A stretch of DNA of 64,000 nt from the NCBI RefSeq assembly GCF_005887635.2, contig NZ_CP040818.1, positions 2,193,501 to 2,257,500 on the forward strand. The letters are read 5' to 3'. This document shows positions 1-7,176 of this stretch, piece by piece. The DNA comes from Paroceanicella profunda (GTDB lineage: Bacteria; Pseudomonadota; Alphaproteobacteria; Rhodobacterales; Rhodobacteraceae). The notes beneath the pieces were generated by a model. That model made no database searches. It worked only from the letters and a program-made list of their open reading frames with translations, and was not told where the DNA came from. Both the position numbers and the translations under genes were made by a program. Each line of letters begins with the position of its first letter. The first letter of the stretch is position 1.

Positions 1-2154
1 CTCACCTACCGCACGGGCCGCACCAGCCCGGCAGGGCCCCTGCGCCTGCTGCCCGAGGAACAGGCCTTCGTGGAGAACGCGCCGCCGCTGAAGATCGGCT
101 TCATCTCCGATTACGAGCCGTTCAGCTTCCTGTCGCAGGGGCGGGGGCAGGGGCTTGCGGTGGATCTCGCGCATGACATCTCGGCACAGACGGGGCTGGT
201 CTTCGACCCGGTCTACGACAACTGGTCGAACCTGCTCACCGCCTTCCAGCAGGGCGACATCGACATCATCGCCAACATCTCGCGCACCGAGGCGCGCTCC
301 GCCTACACGCTGTTCTCGCAGGAGTATCACCGCATCCCGAACGCGGTCTTCGTGCGCTCCGGCTTCGGGCCCTACGAGGGGATCGGCTCGCTCGCGGGCA
401 AGACGGTCGGCATCGGGCGGGACATCTACTACGCCCGCGAACTGGAAGCGCGCATGGACCACGTGCGCAGCTTTCCCGCGCAGGACGAGATCCTGAAGGC
501 GCTGTCGCGCGGGGAGATCGACGCGGCGATCCTGGCGCTGAGCAACGGCAATGCGATAGTGCGCCGCCTGGGCCTGATCAACATCGAGATCGGCGGCGAA
601 TTCCTGATGGACGGGGTGGAACGCGAGGACCTGCGCTTCGGCGTGCTGCCGAAATACCCCTATCTCAAGAGCATCATCGACCGGGCGATGAGCGCCATGC
701 CGCTGTCGCGCTGGGGGGAGCTGGAAACCCGCTGGCTGGGCCCCACGCTGGCCGAGTTCGGCGGCAGGCGCGCGGCGCTCACCACCGAGGAACGCGCCTA
801 TCTGGACGGCAAGGGCGTGATCAAGGTGTGCGTGGACCCGCTCACCCCGCCCTACACGGAGGTGGACGAGGACGGCGGCTTCACCGGTGTGGCCGCCGAG
901 GTGATGGCGCGGCTGGCGGAGCGCGGCGGGCTCTCCTGGCAGGTGGTGCCGGTGCCGCTGCGCGACGACGCGCTGGCCGGGGCGCAGCAGCACGCCTGCG
1001 ACGTGTTGCCCTTCGCGCTGCGCAGCCCGTCGCTGGAGGGCGAGTGGACCTTCACGCCGCCCTACCTGCTGCTGCCCATGGCGGTGGCGAACCGGCTGCC
1101 GCAGCCCTTCATGGAGAGCATGCGCGAGCTTGCCGGGCAGCGCGTGGGCGTGGTGCCCGGCCGCAGCCCGCTGGACCTGCTGCGCCGGCGCTACCCGGAG
1201 GTGACGCTCGTCGAGGTGGAGAGCGAGGAGGAGGGCCTGCGCCAGGTGCGCAAGGGCGGGCTGGACGCCACGCTCGGCACGCTGGCCAGCATGAGCTACC
1301 TCATCACCACCGGGGGCGACGACGACCTGAAGATCTCCGGCCGCATCGCCGAGGACTGGCAGGCCGCCGTCGCCACCCGCGCGGACGAGCCGCTGCTGGG
1401 CCAGATCTTCGACAAGCTGGTGGCCGGGCTGGGCGAGCAGGACGTGCAGAACATCCTGAACCACGAGATGCTGGTGCGCTTCGAGAAGCGGGCCGATTAC
1501 GCGCTGCTGTTCCGCATTGCCGCGGTCGCGGTGGTGCTCTTGCTGGTGTTCCTCTACTGGAACCGCAAGCTGCATGCGCTCAACGTCGCGCTGAACGCCG
1601 CGAACGCCAGGCTGCGCGAGGTGAGCGTGACCGACGGCCTTACCGGCCTCTACAACCGCATGCAGTTCGACATCCGGGGCGCGGAGGAATTCGGACTGTG
1701 CCAGCGCAACGGCTGGCTGTTCTCCATCGCCATGATCGACGTGGACCATTTCAAGGGCGTGAACGACGAGATGGGCCATGTCTACGGCGACGCCTGTCTG
1801 CGGCATGTAGCGGGGCTGCTGCGGCGCTACTTCCAGCGCGACGGCGATCTGGTGGCGCGCTATGGCGGGGAGGAATTCGCGGTGTTCACCATGGGCGGCG
1901 CGGAGGCGGAGTTCGCCGGGCATCTCGAGATGATGCGCCGGGGGGTGGCGGAGACGCCGTTCGAGAACGCCGCGGGCACCCGCTGGCTCACGGTCAGCAT
2001 CGGCTGCCATTCCGCGGTGCCGGAGCGCGGGCAGACCCTCGCCGATTTCGTGAAACGCGCCGATGCGCGGCTCTACGAGGCCAAGCATGACGGGCGCAAC
2101 CGCCTGGTGGCGGGCTCCGCGCGCGTGGAACCCGCCGGCTCCCCGGTGTCCTGA
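1..2154 (+). CDS. Membrane diguanylate cyclase with tandem periplasmic binding domains (5' partial)
   Basis: The reading frame is open from base 1, so the true start lies outside the window; the GTG at 70 is only the first internal candidate. Counting from it: a first SBP_bac_3-like periplasmic domain (about residues 5-230), a second one (about 250-470) introduced by the usual 'LTTEERAYLDG' linker, one membrane helix (about 478-498), a short linker, then a GGDEF domain. The active site reads GGEEF (599-603) and an RxxD product-inhibition site (RDGD, 590-593) sits exactly five residues upstream, so an active, feedback-inhibited c-di-GMP synthase is expected. The binding domains should sense an amino-acid-like ligand in the periplasm, but the ligand cannot be told from sequence. 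No EAL domain is present. Confidence 0.9.
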   Translation, partial: LTYRTGRTSPAGPLRLLPEEQAFVENAPPLKIGFISDYEPFSFLSQGRGQGLAVDLAHDISAQTGLVFDPVYDNWSNLLTAFQQGDIDIIANISRTEARSAYTLFSQEYHRIPNAVFVRSGFGPYEGIGSLAGKTVGIGRDIYYARELEARMDHVRSFPAQDEILKALSRGEIDAAILALSNGNAIVRRLGLINIEIGGEFLMDGVEREDLRFGVLPKYPYLKSIIDRAMSAMPLSRWGELETRWLGPTLAEFGGRRAALTTEERAYLDGKGVIKVCVDPLTPPYTEVDEDGGFTGVAAEVMARLAERGGLSWQVVPVPLRDDALAGAQQHACDVLPFALRSPSLEGEWTFTPPYLLLPMAVANRLPQPFMESMRELAGQRVGVVPGRSPLDLLRRRYPEVTLVEVESEEEGLRQVRKGGLDATLGTLASMSYLITTGGDDDLKISGRIAEDWQAAVATRADEPLLGQIFDKLVAGLGEQDVQNILNHEMLVRFEKRADYALLFRIAAVAVVLLLVFLYWNRKLHALNVALNAANARLREVSVTDGLTGLYNRMQFDIRGAEEFGLCQRNGWLFSIAMIDVDHFKGVNDEMGHVYGDACLRHVAGLLRRYFQRDGDLVARYGGEEFAVFTMGGAEAEFAGHLEMMRRGVAETPFENAAGTRWLTVSIGCHSAVPERGQTLADFVKRADARLYEAKHDGRNRLVAGSARVEPAGSPVS

Positions 2155-2444
2155 GCCCCTAGCCCCGGCCCGCCCGGAGGGATGCGCCGGCCGGAGCCAG
2201 AGGCACGTTGCGCAAGCTCCGGGCGCGGCTCCCCGGCCCGGCGGTCACCACCTTCCGCACCCGTGCCGTCCGGAGACGGACGCGGACACCCCGGCAGCCA
2301 CCCCAGGCCCCTGGCGCCCGCGCGCGCCTCACGCCTGCTCGCCTCGCGACACCGGACGGCGTCCCCGGGCCGCGTGACGCGGGGGGTGTGCCTTGGAAAA
2401 GGCCGACGGCGGCACGGGGGCGGGCAGGCCGCTCGCGCCTGTGC

Positions 2445-2600
2445 GGCTGAGGCTCAGGCTGAGGTTGAGGTTGAGGTTGAGGCTGAGGCTGAGGCTTAGG
2501 CTTAGGCTTAGGCTTAGGCTTAGGCTTAGGCTGAGGCTGAGGCTGAGGCTGAGGCTGAGGCTGAGGCTGAGGCTGAGGCTGAGGCTGAGGCTGAGGCTGA
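2445..2600. repeat. 26-copy hexanucleotide tandem array
   Basis: The gap 2155-3109 has no credible gene. This stretch is 26 uninterrupted 6-bp units in blocks: GGCTGA, GGCTCA, GGCTGA, 3 x GGTTGA, 2 x GGCTGA, 6 x GGCTTA, 12 x GGCTGA. The block structure points to repeated local expansion of variant units. The + strand has a GG doublet every six bases, so two-layer G-quadruplexes are possible. It lies between convergent genes. Because the unit is 6 bp, it leaves dipeptide-repeat reading frames open (Arg-Leu on +, Pro-Gln/Pro-Lys on -), which I do not take as genes. Confidence 0.97.
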
Positions 2601-2901
2601 GGGGCCACGGTGCGCGTCTCGTGCCTCTTCTTCAGCGGCTCGGCCGGTCGTCTCATTCACATCGCCGGTGGCAGGTGTTCTGTGGGCCCTTTCCGGGTCA
2701 GGCCGGGGTGTGCGGGGCGCGGCCGATCCTTCACCGGCATCTGGCGGAGGCCGCGGCGCGGGGCATTGCTCCGCGGCCCGTGCGCTGCGCGTCTTTCGCG
2801 GGGTGAGGGGCTGCCGGTGAACCGGGCCGGGAGAACCGCCGGGTGGGCGCCGGGGCCGGCCGCGCGCTGGGCTGCGCGTCCTGTGCGGGGTCGGGGCGTC
2901 C

Positions 2902-3070
2902 TGTGGATAAATGCGGGGAAACCTGTTGGCGGGCGCGGGGGCGGGCCGTGGAAAAGCCTGTGGGCAAACCGGGGGCAAGCCTGTGGGCAGAATGTGTGCA
3001 AGCCTGTGGAGGCCCTGTGCACCGGCCTGTGGAAAAGGCCGGTACAACCCCGGGGAAACCCTGTGGGCGC
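2902..3070 (-). promoter_or_regulatory. Cluster of DnaA-box-like 9-mers
   Basis: Read on the minus strand, 2902-2910 is TTATCCACA, the perfect DnaA box, and 3028-3036 is TTTTCCACA, which fits TTWTNCACA. Near matches in the same orientation: 2947-2955 (TTTTCCACG), 2959-2967 (TTGCCCACA), 2982-2990 (CTGCCCACA) and 2993-3001 (TTGCACACA). Looser CCACAGG or CACAGG copies lie near 3005, 3016 and 3062. No dnaA or other replication gene is nearby, so this could be a DnaA titration or regulatory site, an origin-like element, or an eroded repeat built on CCTGTGG. The boxes are seen; binding is inference. Confidence 0.45.
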
Positions 3071-3109
3071 GCGGTGGATGAGTATTCCGCCGCGCGCCGC
3101 CGCGCCGGC

Positions 3110-3835
3110 TCAGGCGGGGTCGTAGAGCGCCTGGGTGGCGCGCAGGGCCGCGTCGAGCGTGCCGCCTTCCGCGTAGGCGTCCAGCGTAGCGGGGCGCGCG
3201 ATGCCGGGCGCCATGTGCGGGCAGGGCTCGGCCGCGCCAAGCACCGTGCGCACGGGAAGCACGCCGGCCCAGACCGGGTGGCCGAGGTCCTCCGGGTCAT
3301 CCGCCACGCCCTTGGCGCGGATCTTGGCGGAGGCCTGGTCGATGGGCATGGCGATGACCGTGGTCGCCTTCACCTCCTGCACGGTGTTCGCGCGCAGGGT
3401 GGCGGCGCGCTCGGGGTAGAAGCGGTCGATCACGGCGATCAGCGCCCGGGCCTTCTCCTCCGGGTCTTCAACGATCCGCGCCGTGCCGAAGCAGATCGCC
3501 GAGCGGTAGTTGGCCGAGTGGTTGAACCCGCAGCGCGCCAGCACCAGCCCGTCGAGATGCGAGACGGTCACGCAGGCCGCCAGCCCGCCGCGCAGCGTGC
3601 GCAGCATCCGGCTGGCGGAGGAGCCGTGCCAGTAGAGCGTGTCGCCCTCGCGCCAGTGCAGGGTGGGGGTGCAGAACGGCTGGCCGTCGAGCACCCAGGC
3701 GACATGGCACAGCATGCCGGCGTCCAGGATGGCGTGCACGGTCTCGCGGTCATAATGGCCGCGATCCGGCGTGCGCTTCACCCGGTTGCGGGGGCTGACG
3801 GCATAGGCGGAGGCGGAGAGGGTGTCGTCGGACAT
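3110..3835 (-). CDS. Pyridoxamine 5'-phosphate oxidase-like flavin-binding protein
   Basis: 241 aa. Matches the split-barrel PPOx-like family (Pyridox_ox_2 / FMN-binding type), with the typical N-terminal segment 'RGHYDRETVHAILDAG', a barrel strand region 'CHVAWVLDGQPFCTPTLHWR' and the 'NYRSAICFGTARIVEDPEEK' region that usually contacts flavin. Cytoplasmic; no signal peptide. It is divergent from a MocR regulator with a 79-bp gap, an arrangement common for this family, so its expression is probably controlled by that neighbour. Substrate unknown: members bind FMN, F420 or haem. The start ATG is followed by a polar N-terminus and no better start is visible. Confidence 0.85.
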   Translation of the reverse strand: MSDDTLSASAYAVSPRNRVKRTPDRGHYDRETVHAILDAGMLCHVAWVLDGQPFCTPTLHWREGDTLYWHGSSASRMLRTLRGGLAACVTVSHLDGLVLARCGFNHSANYRSAICFGTARIVEDPEEKARALIAVIDRFYPERAATLRANTVQEVKATTVIAMPIDQASAKIRAKGVADDPEDLGHPVWAGVLPVRTVLGAAEPCPHMAPGIARPATLDAYAEGGTLDAALRATQALYDPA

Positions 3836-3890
3836 TGTGTGGCTTTCGCTGGTTGCAATTCGCTGCTGTCCCCGTCAGTGCTAGCCGGGA

Positions 3891-3940
3891 TGATTGGTTC
3901 GGAAGAGATCCAATATGGCGAATAGAATGAAGACCAATCA
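3891..3940. promoter_or_regulatory. Inverted repeat, candidate MocR operator
   Basis: TGATTGGT (3891-3898) and its exact reverse complement ACCAATCA (3933-3940) flank the MocR gene start; a third half-site, CCAAT, lies at 3910-3914. The element sits at one end of the intergenic region shared by the divergent PPOx-like and MocR genes, the usual place for an autoregulated MocR/PdxR operator. If the MocR start is the ATG at 3915, one arm lies inside the coding region; if it is the ATG at 3927 the same holds. Binding is inference. Confidence 0.45.
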
Positions 3941-5345
3941 GCCGGACTGGTCTGCCCTGGTGCCGGTGTTGCCGGAGGGCGGGCCGCGGGCGCGGGCGCT
4001 CTACGCGGAACTGCGCCGGCTGATCGAGACGGGCGCGCTGCTGCCGGGGGTGAAGCTGCCGCCCACCCGCGCGCTGGCGGCGCGGCTGGGCCTGTCGCGC
4101 GGGGCGGCGGTGGCGGCCTTCGAGATGCTCGCGGCCGATGGCTTCACGCAGGCCCGCACCGGCGCCGGCACCTATGTCGCCGCGCAGGTGCCGCGCATGT
4201 CCGCGCCGCCTTCGCCTGCGCCTGCATCCCCGGCGCCTTCCACGCCGGCCCGGGTGCTGCCCGGAACCCTGGGGATGGCGCTGCCCGACGCGCGCACGCT
4301 GCGGATCTTCCGCAGCCTGCTGAACCGCCAGCTCGCCCGGCCGGCGACGGCGCATTTCCAGTACGGCGATCCGCGCGGCGGCCTCGCCCTGCGCGAGGAG
4401 GTGGCCGCCTACCTGCGCACGGCGCGCGGCGTGCGCTGCCACGCCGGGCAGGTGATGCTCACCTCCGGCACCCAGCAGGCGCTGGACCTGGTGATCCGCG
4501 CCGTGCTGCGCCCCGGCGACCCGGTGTGGGTCGAGGATCCGTGCTACCCGATGGCGCGGGCGGCCTTCGAGGGCGCAGGGCTGCGGCTCACCGGCGTGCC
4601 CGTGGATGCGGAGGGGCTGGACCCCGCCGCCGGCGTCCGCCGCGCGCCGGCCGCGCGCGCGGTGCACCTGACGCCCTCACACCAGTTCCCGCTCGGGGTG
4701 GCGCTGTCGATGCCGCGCCGCCTCGCGCTGGTCGACTGGGCGCGCCGCACGGACGCCTGGATCATCGAGGACGATTACGACAGCGAGTTCCGCTTCGCAG
4801 GCCCCCCGCTCACCGCGCTGCAGGGCATGGATGGCGCGGGGCGGGTGATCTACATCGGCACCTTCTCGAAGGCGCTGTTCCCGGGGCTGCGCAGCGGATA
4901 CCTGGTGCTGCCCGAACCGCTGGTCGGGCCGGTGAGCGCGCTGCGCGACCGGATCGACCGCTACCCGTCCACCCTGGCGGAAGGCGCGCTGGCGGCCTTC
5001 CTCGGCGAGGGGCATTTCGCCGCCCATCTCTCGCGGGCCCGCCGCAGGGTGCGCGCCGCGCGCGATGCCCTGGTGAGCGCGCTCGCGCCGGCGGTGGCGG
5101 AGCTGCGCGCGCCGGACCAGGGCTTGCACCTGATCGCCGGTCTGGCCGACGCGCGGGCCGAGGCCGAGGGCCTGGCCGCCGCCGGCCGGGTCGGGCTGGG
5201 CGTTCGGGCGCTGTCGCCGCTTTACCTGGACGCGCCGCCGCGCCATGGGCTCGTGATCGGATTCTCCGGTGCGACGCCGGAGGTGCTGGGCTCGGCGGCC
5301 GGGCGTCTCGCCGCCGAACTGGGGCAGGCCCCGGCAGCGCGTTGA
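3915..5345 (+). CDS. MocR/PdxR-family transcriptional regulator (GntR wHTH + aminotransferase-like)
   Basis: 476 aa from the ATG at 3915; ATG 3927 is an equally possible start, and a TTG at 3894 is less likely. The N-terminal 75 residues form a GntR winged helix ('LYAELRRLIETGALLPGVKLPPTRALAARLG'-type signature, with the recognition helix in LGLSRGAAVAAFEMLA). A proline-rich linker (about 95-115) leads to a fold-type I aminotransferase domain (about 120-470) with the PLP lysine in 'IGTFSKALFPGLRSGY' and the Asp of 'IIEDDYDSEFRF'. Such proteins are regulators that read PLP-linked ligands, not transaminases. Divergent from a PPOx-type flavoprotein, its probable target. The family is well defined; the effector is not known. 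Confidence 0.9.
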   Translation: MANRMKTNQPDWSALVPVLPEGGPRARALYAELRRLIETGALLPGVKLPPTRALAARLGLSRGAAVAAFEMLAADGFTQARTGAGTYVAAQVPRMSAPPSPAPASPAPSTPARVLPGTLGMALPDARTLRIFRSLLNRQLARPATAHFQYGDPRGGLALREEVAAYLRTARGVRCHAGQVMLTSGTQQALDLVIRAVLRPGDPVWVEDPCYPMARAAFEGAGLRLTGVPVDAEGLDPAAGVRRAPAARAVHLTPSHQFPLGVALSMPRRLALVDWARRTDAWIIEDDYDSEFRFAGPPLTALQGMDGAGRVIYIGTFSKALFPGLRSGYLVLPEPLVGPVSALRDRIDRYPSTLAEGALAAFLGEGHFAAHLSRARRRVRAARDALVSALAPAVAELRAPDQGLHLIAGLADARAEAEGLAAAGRVGLGVRALSPLYLDAPPRHGLVIGFSGATPEVLGSAAGRLAAELGQAPAAR

Positions 5346-5514
5346 CCGCGGCACCGCTCCCGTCGCGGGCAAGGCGACGCGGCCCCCGCCGCGCGGAACA
5401 GGACGCGCGGGTTTGTCGTCCGGACAGCGGCGCGGTTGTGGCGCCCCGGGGCGATGTGCGCGTCTCCAGCCCGTGGAACGAGGTGTATTGCCCGCCGCCG
5501 CAGGGTGTGGCTTT

Positions 5515-5568
5515 GCTCAGAGGCTCAGAGGCTCAGAGGCTCAGAGGCTCAGAGGCTCAACGGCTCAG
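5515..5568. repeat. 8-bp tandem array (GCTCAGAG)
   Basis: Five perfect GCTCAGAG units (5515-5554), one variant GCTCAACG (5555-5562) and a partial GCTCAG. It lies in the gap 5346-5741 between the MocR gene and the convergent 84-codon ORF; the rest of that gap is GC-rich and shows nothing else. The core GGCTCAG is shared with the 7-bp array at 20438 and resembles the GGCTGA array at 2445. Confidence 0.95.
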
Positions 5569-5741
5569 GGGAACGCGGGCAAGCGGGCCGGCGGCGCGGC
5601 CGGGATCCTCGGAAGGCGCGGGGGCCGCCTGAAACCGGGCGGTCTGCGCGGCCATGCGCGCGGTCCGTGGCCACTGCGGTTCGGCGCGGGGCCGGGGCAC
5701 AGGCGCTGCGTGAACGGCCATGGCCCGCGGCGCGGGCGCGC

Positions 5742-5996
5742 TCAGAGGGGCGTGCAGCACACCACCCAGACCATCGCCGTGCCCGCGTGGCGCGCGGCGG
5801 CCTGGCAGGCCCGGCGCCCGGCCGCGTCCAGCGTGAGGGCATCGACCTCGACGGCCAGCGTGCGGCCCGTCCGGTCAGACGGCCCGTGGCGCACCCGGAC
5901 CGTGCACAGGAACCGGCGTTCCGCCGCGGCCGCGAGGTCCCGCCCCGGCAACGGCAGCCCGTAGGGCAGGGGGCGCCGCGAAGGAATTGATGTCAT
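5742..5996 (-). CDS. Small hypothetical protein (84 aa)
   Basis: I do not recognise this protein. The ATG at 5996 is preceded by a GCGAGG ribosome-binding-like sequence 8 bases upstream, and the region upstream is AT-richer than its surroundings, as for a promoter. The product is basic at the N-terminus, has two cysteines near the C-terminus in a hydrophobic end ('AMVWVVCCTPL'), and no signal peptide or obvious domain. Divergent from the nuclease-like lipoprotein gene. The reading frame also extends upstream into the neighbour, so only codon context and the ribosome-binding site support it; it could be spurious. Confidence 0.4.
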   Translation of the reverse strand: MTSIPSRRPLPYGLPLPGRDLAAAAERRFLCTVRVRHGPSDRTGRTLAVEVDALTLDAAGRRACQAAARHAGTAMVWVVCCTPL

Positions 5997-6099
5997 TGCA
6001 TTAACCTCGCTTTCACGCTCCGGCAGCCGGGCGCTTGTGCCCGCTGCCGGGGGAGCTATGGTGCGGCCCGGGAAGGGTGTTCGGGGAATGGGAGCGCAG

Positions 6100-6792
6100 A
6101 TGGCGTCTGGACTGCGCGTGGCTCTGGCCGCGCTGCTCTGCGCAGGGCTGCTGTCCTGCGGGAGCAAGGAAGATGTGCGCGTGGTGGACGGTGACACACT
6201 GGCCATCGACGGCACGAAATGGCGCCTGCACGGGGTGGACGCGCCCGAAGCCTCGCAGGTCTGCGCGCGCGCCGGGGGCGGAGACTGGCCCTGCGGTGCC
6301 CGCGCCACCGCGGCGCTGGAGAAGATGGTCGACGGCGAGACGGTGGCCTGCGCGCTGCTCGACACGGACCGGTACGGCCGCAGCGTCGGCCAGTGCGTGG
6401 CCGGCGGGCAGGACCTCGGCCGCGCGATGGTCCGCCAGGGCATGGCCTGGGCCTACCTGCGCTACTCGCAGGACTACGCGGCCGAGGAGGCCGGCGCCCG
6501 CAGCCGGGGCGACGGCGTGTGGCAGGCCCCCACCGAGGCCCCCTGGGATTATCGCGCCCACCGCCATACCGGTGGATCGGGGGCGGCGGCGGCGGCTCCC
6601 TCCGCGGAGACCGCGGCGCGCACCACCCGCCGGGCCTGCCCGATCAAGGGAAACATCAGCGCCGCGGGGCGGATCTACCACGTGCCCGGCTCGCGCTGGT
6701 ATGCGCGCACCAGCATCGACGAGAATGCCGGCGAGCGCTGGTTCTGCAGCCCGGAAGAGGCCGAGGCGGCCGGCTGGCGCGCGCCGGAGTGA
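6100..6792 (+). CDS. Thermonuclease (SNase)-like lipoprotein
   Basis: 230 aa from the ATG at 6100, chosen because GGGAG lies 5 bases upstream; the ATG at 6088 is the alternative. The N-terminus is a lipoprotein signal ending in 'AGLLSC', so the mature protein should be attached to a membrane through Cys. Residues about 20-140 follow the staphylococcal-nuclease fold: 'VVDGDTLAIDG' (metal Asp), 'WRLHGVDAPE' (catalytic Arg), 'DTDRYGRSVGQC' (second Arg). The C-terminal 60 residues carry the frequent accessory module 'GRIYHVPGSRWY...GERWFCSPEEA...GW' with paired cysteines, function unknown. Probable extracytoplasmic phosphodiesterase or a non-catalytic relative; the key Asp and Arg residues are present. 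Confidence 0.82.
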   Translation: MASGLRVALAALLCAGLLSCGSKEDVRVVDGDTLAIDGTKWRLHGVDAPEASQVCARAGGGDWPCGARATAALEKMVDGETVACALLDTDRYGRSVGQCVAGGQDLGRAMVRQGMAWAYLRYSQDYAAEEAGARSRGDGVWQAPTEAPWDYRAHRHTGGSGAAAAAPSAETAARTTRRACPIKGNISAAGRIYHVPGSRWYARTSIDENAGERWFCSPEEAEAAGWRAPE

Positions 6793-7176
6793 CCCGCGGC
6801 GCGGCGTGCCGGGGCGTGTCGGACGAGGGCTCACGATCCTTGCTCCTGCAACGGGGCGGCGATTGCGTGCATCTGGTGGGGGAGGGCGTGAAAACTGCCC
6901 GAACGGATACGGCCTACACGTATCAGGTGAGGGCGAGCATACACCGCACGCGCGCCCGCGTGTAGCCTTTCCATGCCGCAACCGGTGAGGGGAGCTCCGG
7001 CGCGCGCCGCGCGCCGGCCGGGTTGACGCTGCCTGCCGGGCTGGTCAAGGTGCGGGCCGACGCGGTGCCGGCAGCTCTGCCGCACGGCTTTCCGGATGAC
7101 ATGCGAGGCAGGACGTGACGAAGCTCGGTGGGACGCAGGGCGCGGTGGGGATGGCAGGGGCCAGCGGGGCGCGGAC
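6793..7176. other. Intergenic, 384 bp, no gene seen
   Basis: No gene with a credible start or codon pattern. It contains a 19-bp inverted repeat, GATACG (6906-6911) - 7 bases - CGTATC (6919-6924), in an AT-richer stretch that could belong to the promoter of the downstream monooxygenase gene. A self-complementary GGCGCGCGCC-like stretch lies near 7000. Confidence 0.4.

Noticed and set aside
2445..2600. Telomere or linear-replicon end
   Set aside because: The array is internal to the sequence, flanked by ordinary genes, and other arrays in the window have unrelated units.
2159..2806. Long frames with Arg-Leu or Pro-Gln/Pro-Lys dipeptide repeats
   Set aside because: They exist only because the 6-bp array keeps every frame open; flanking codons look non-coding and no ribosome-binding site is present.
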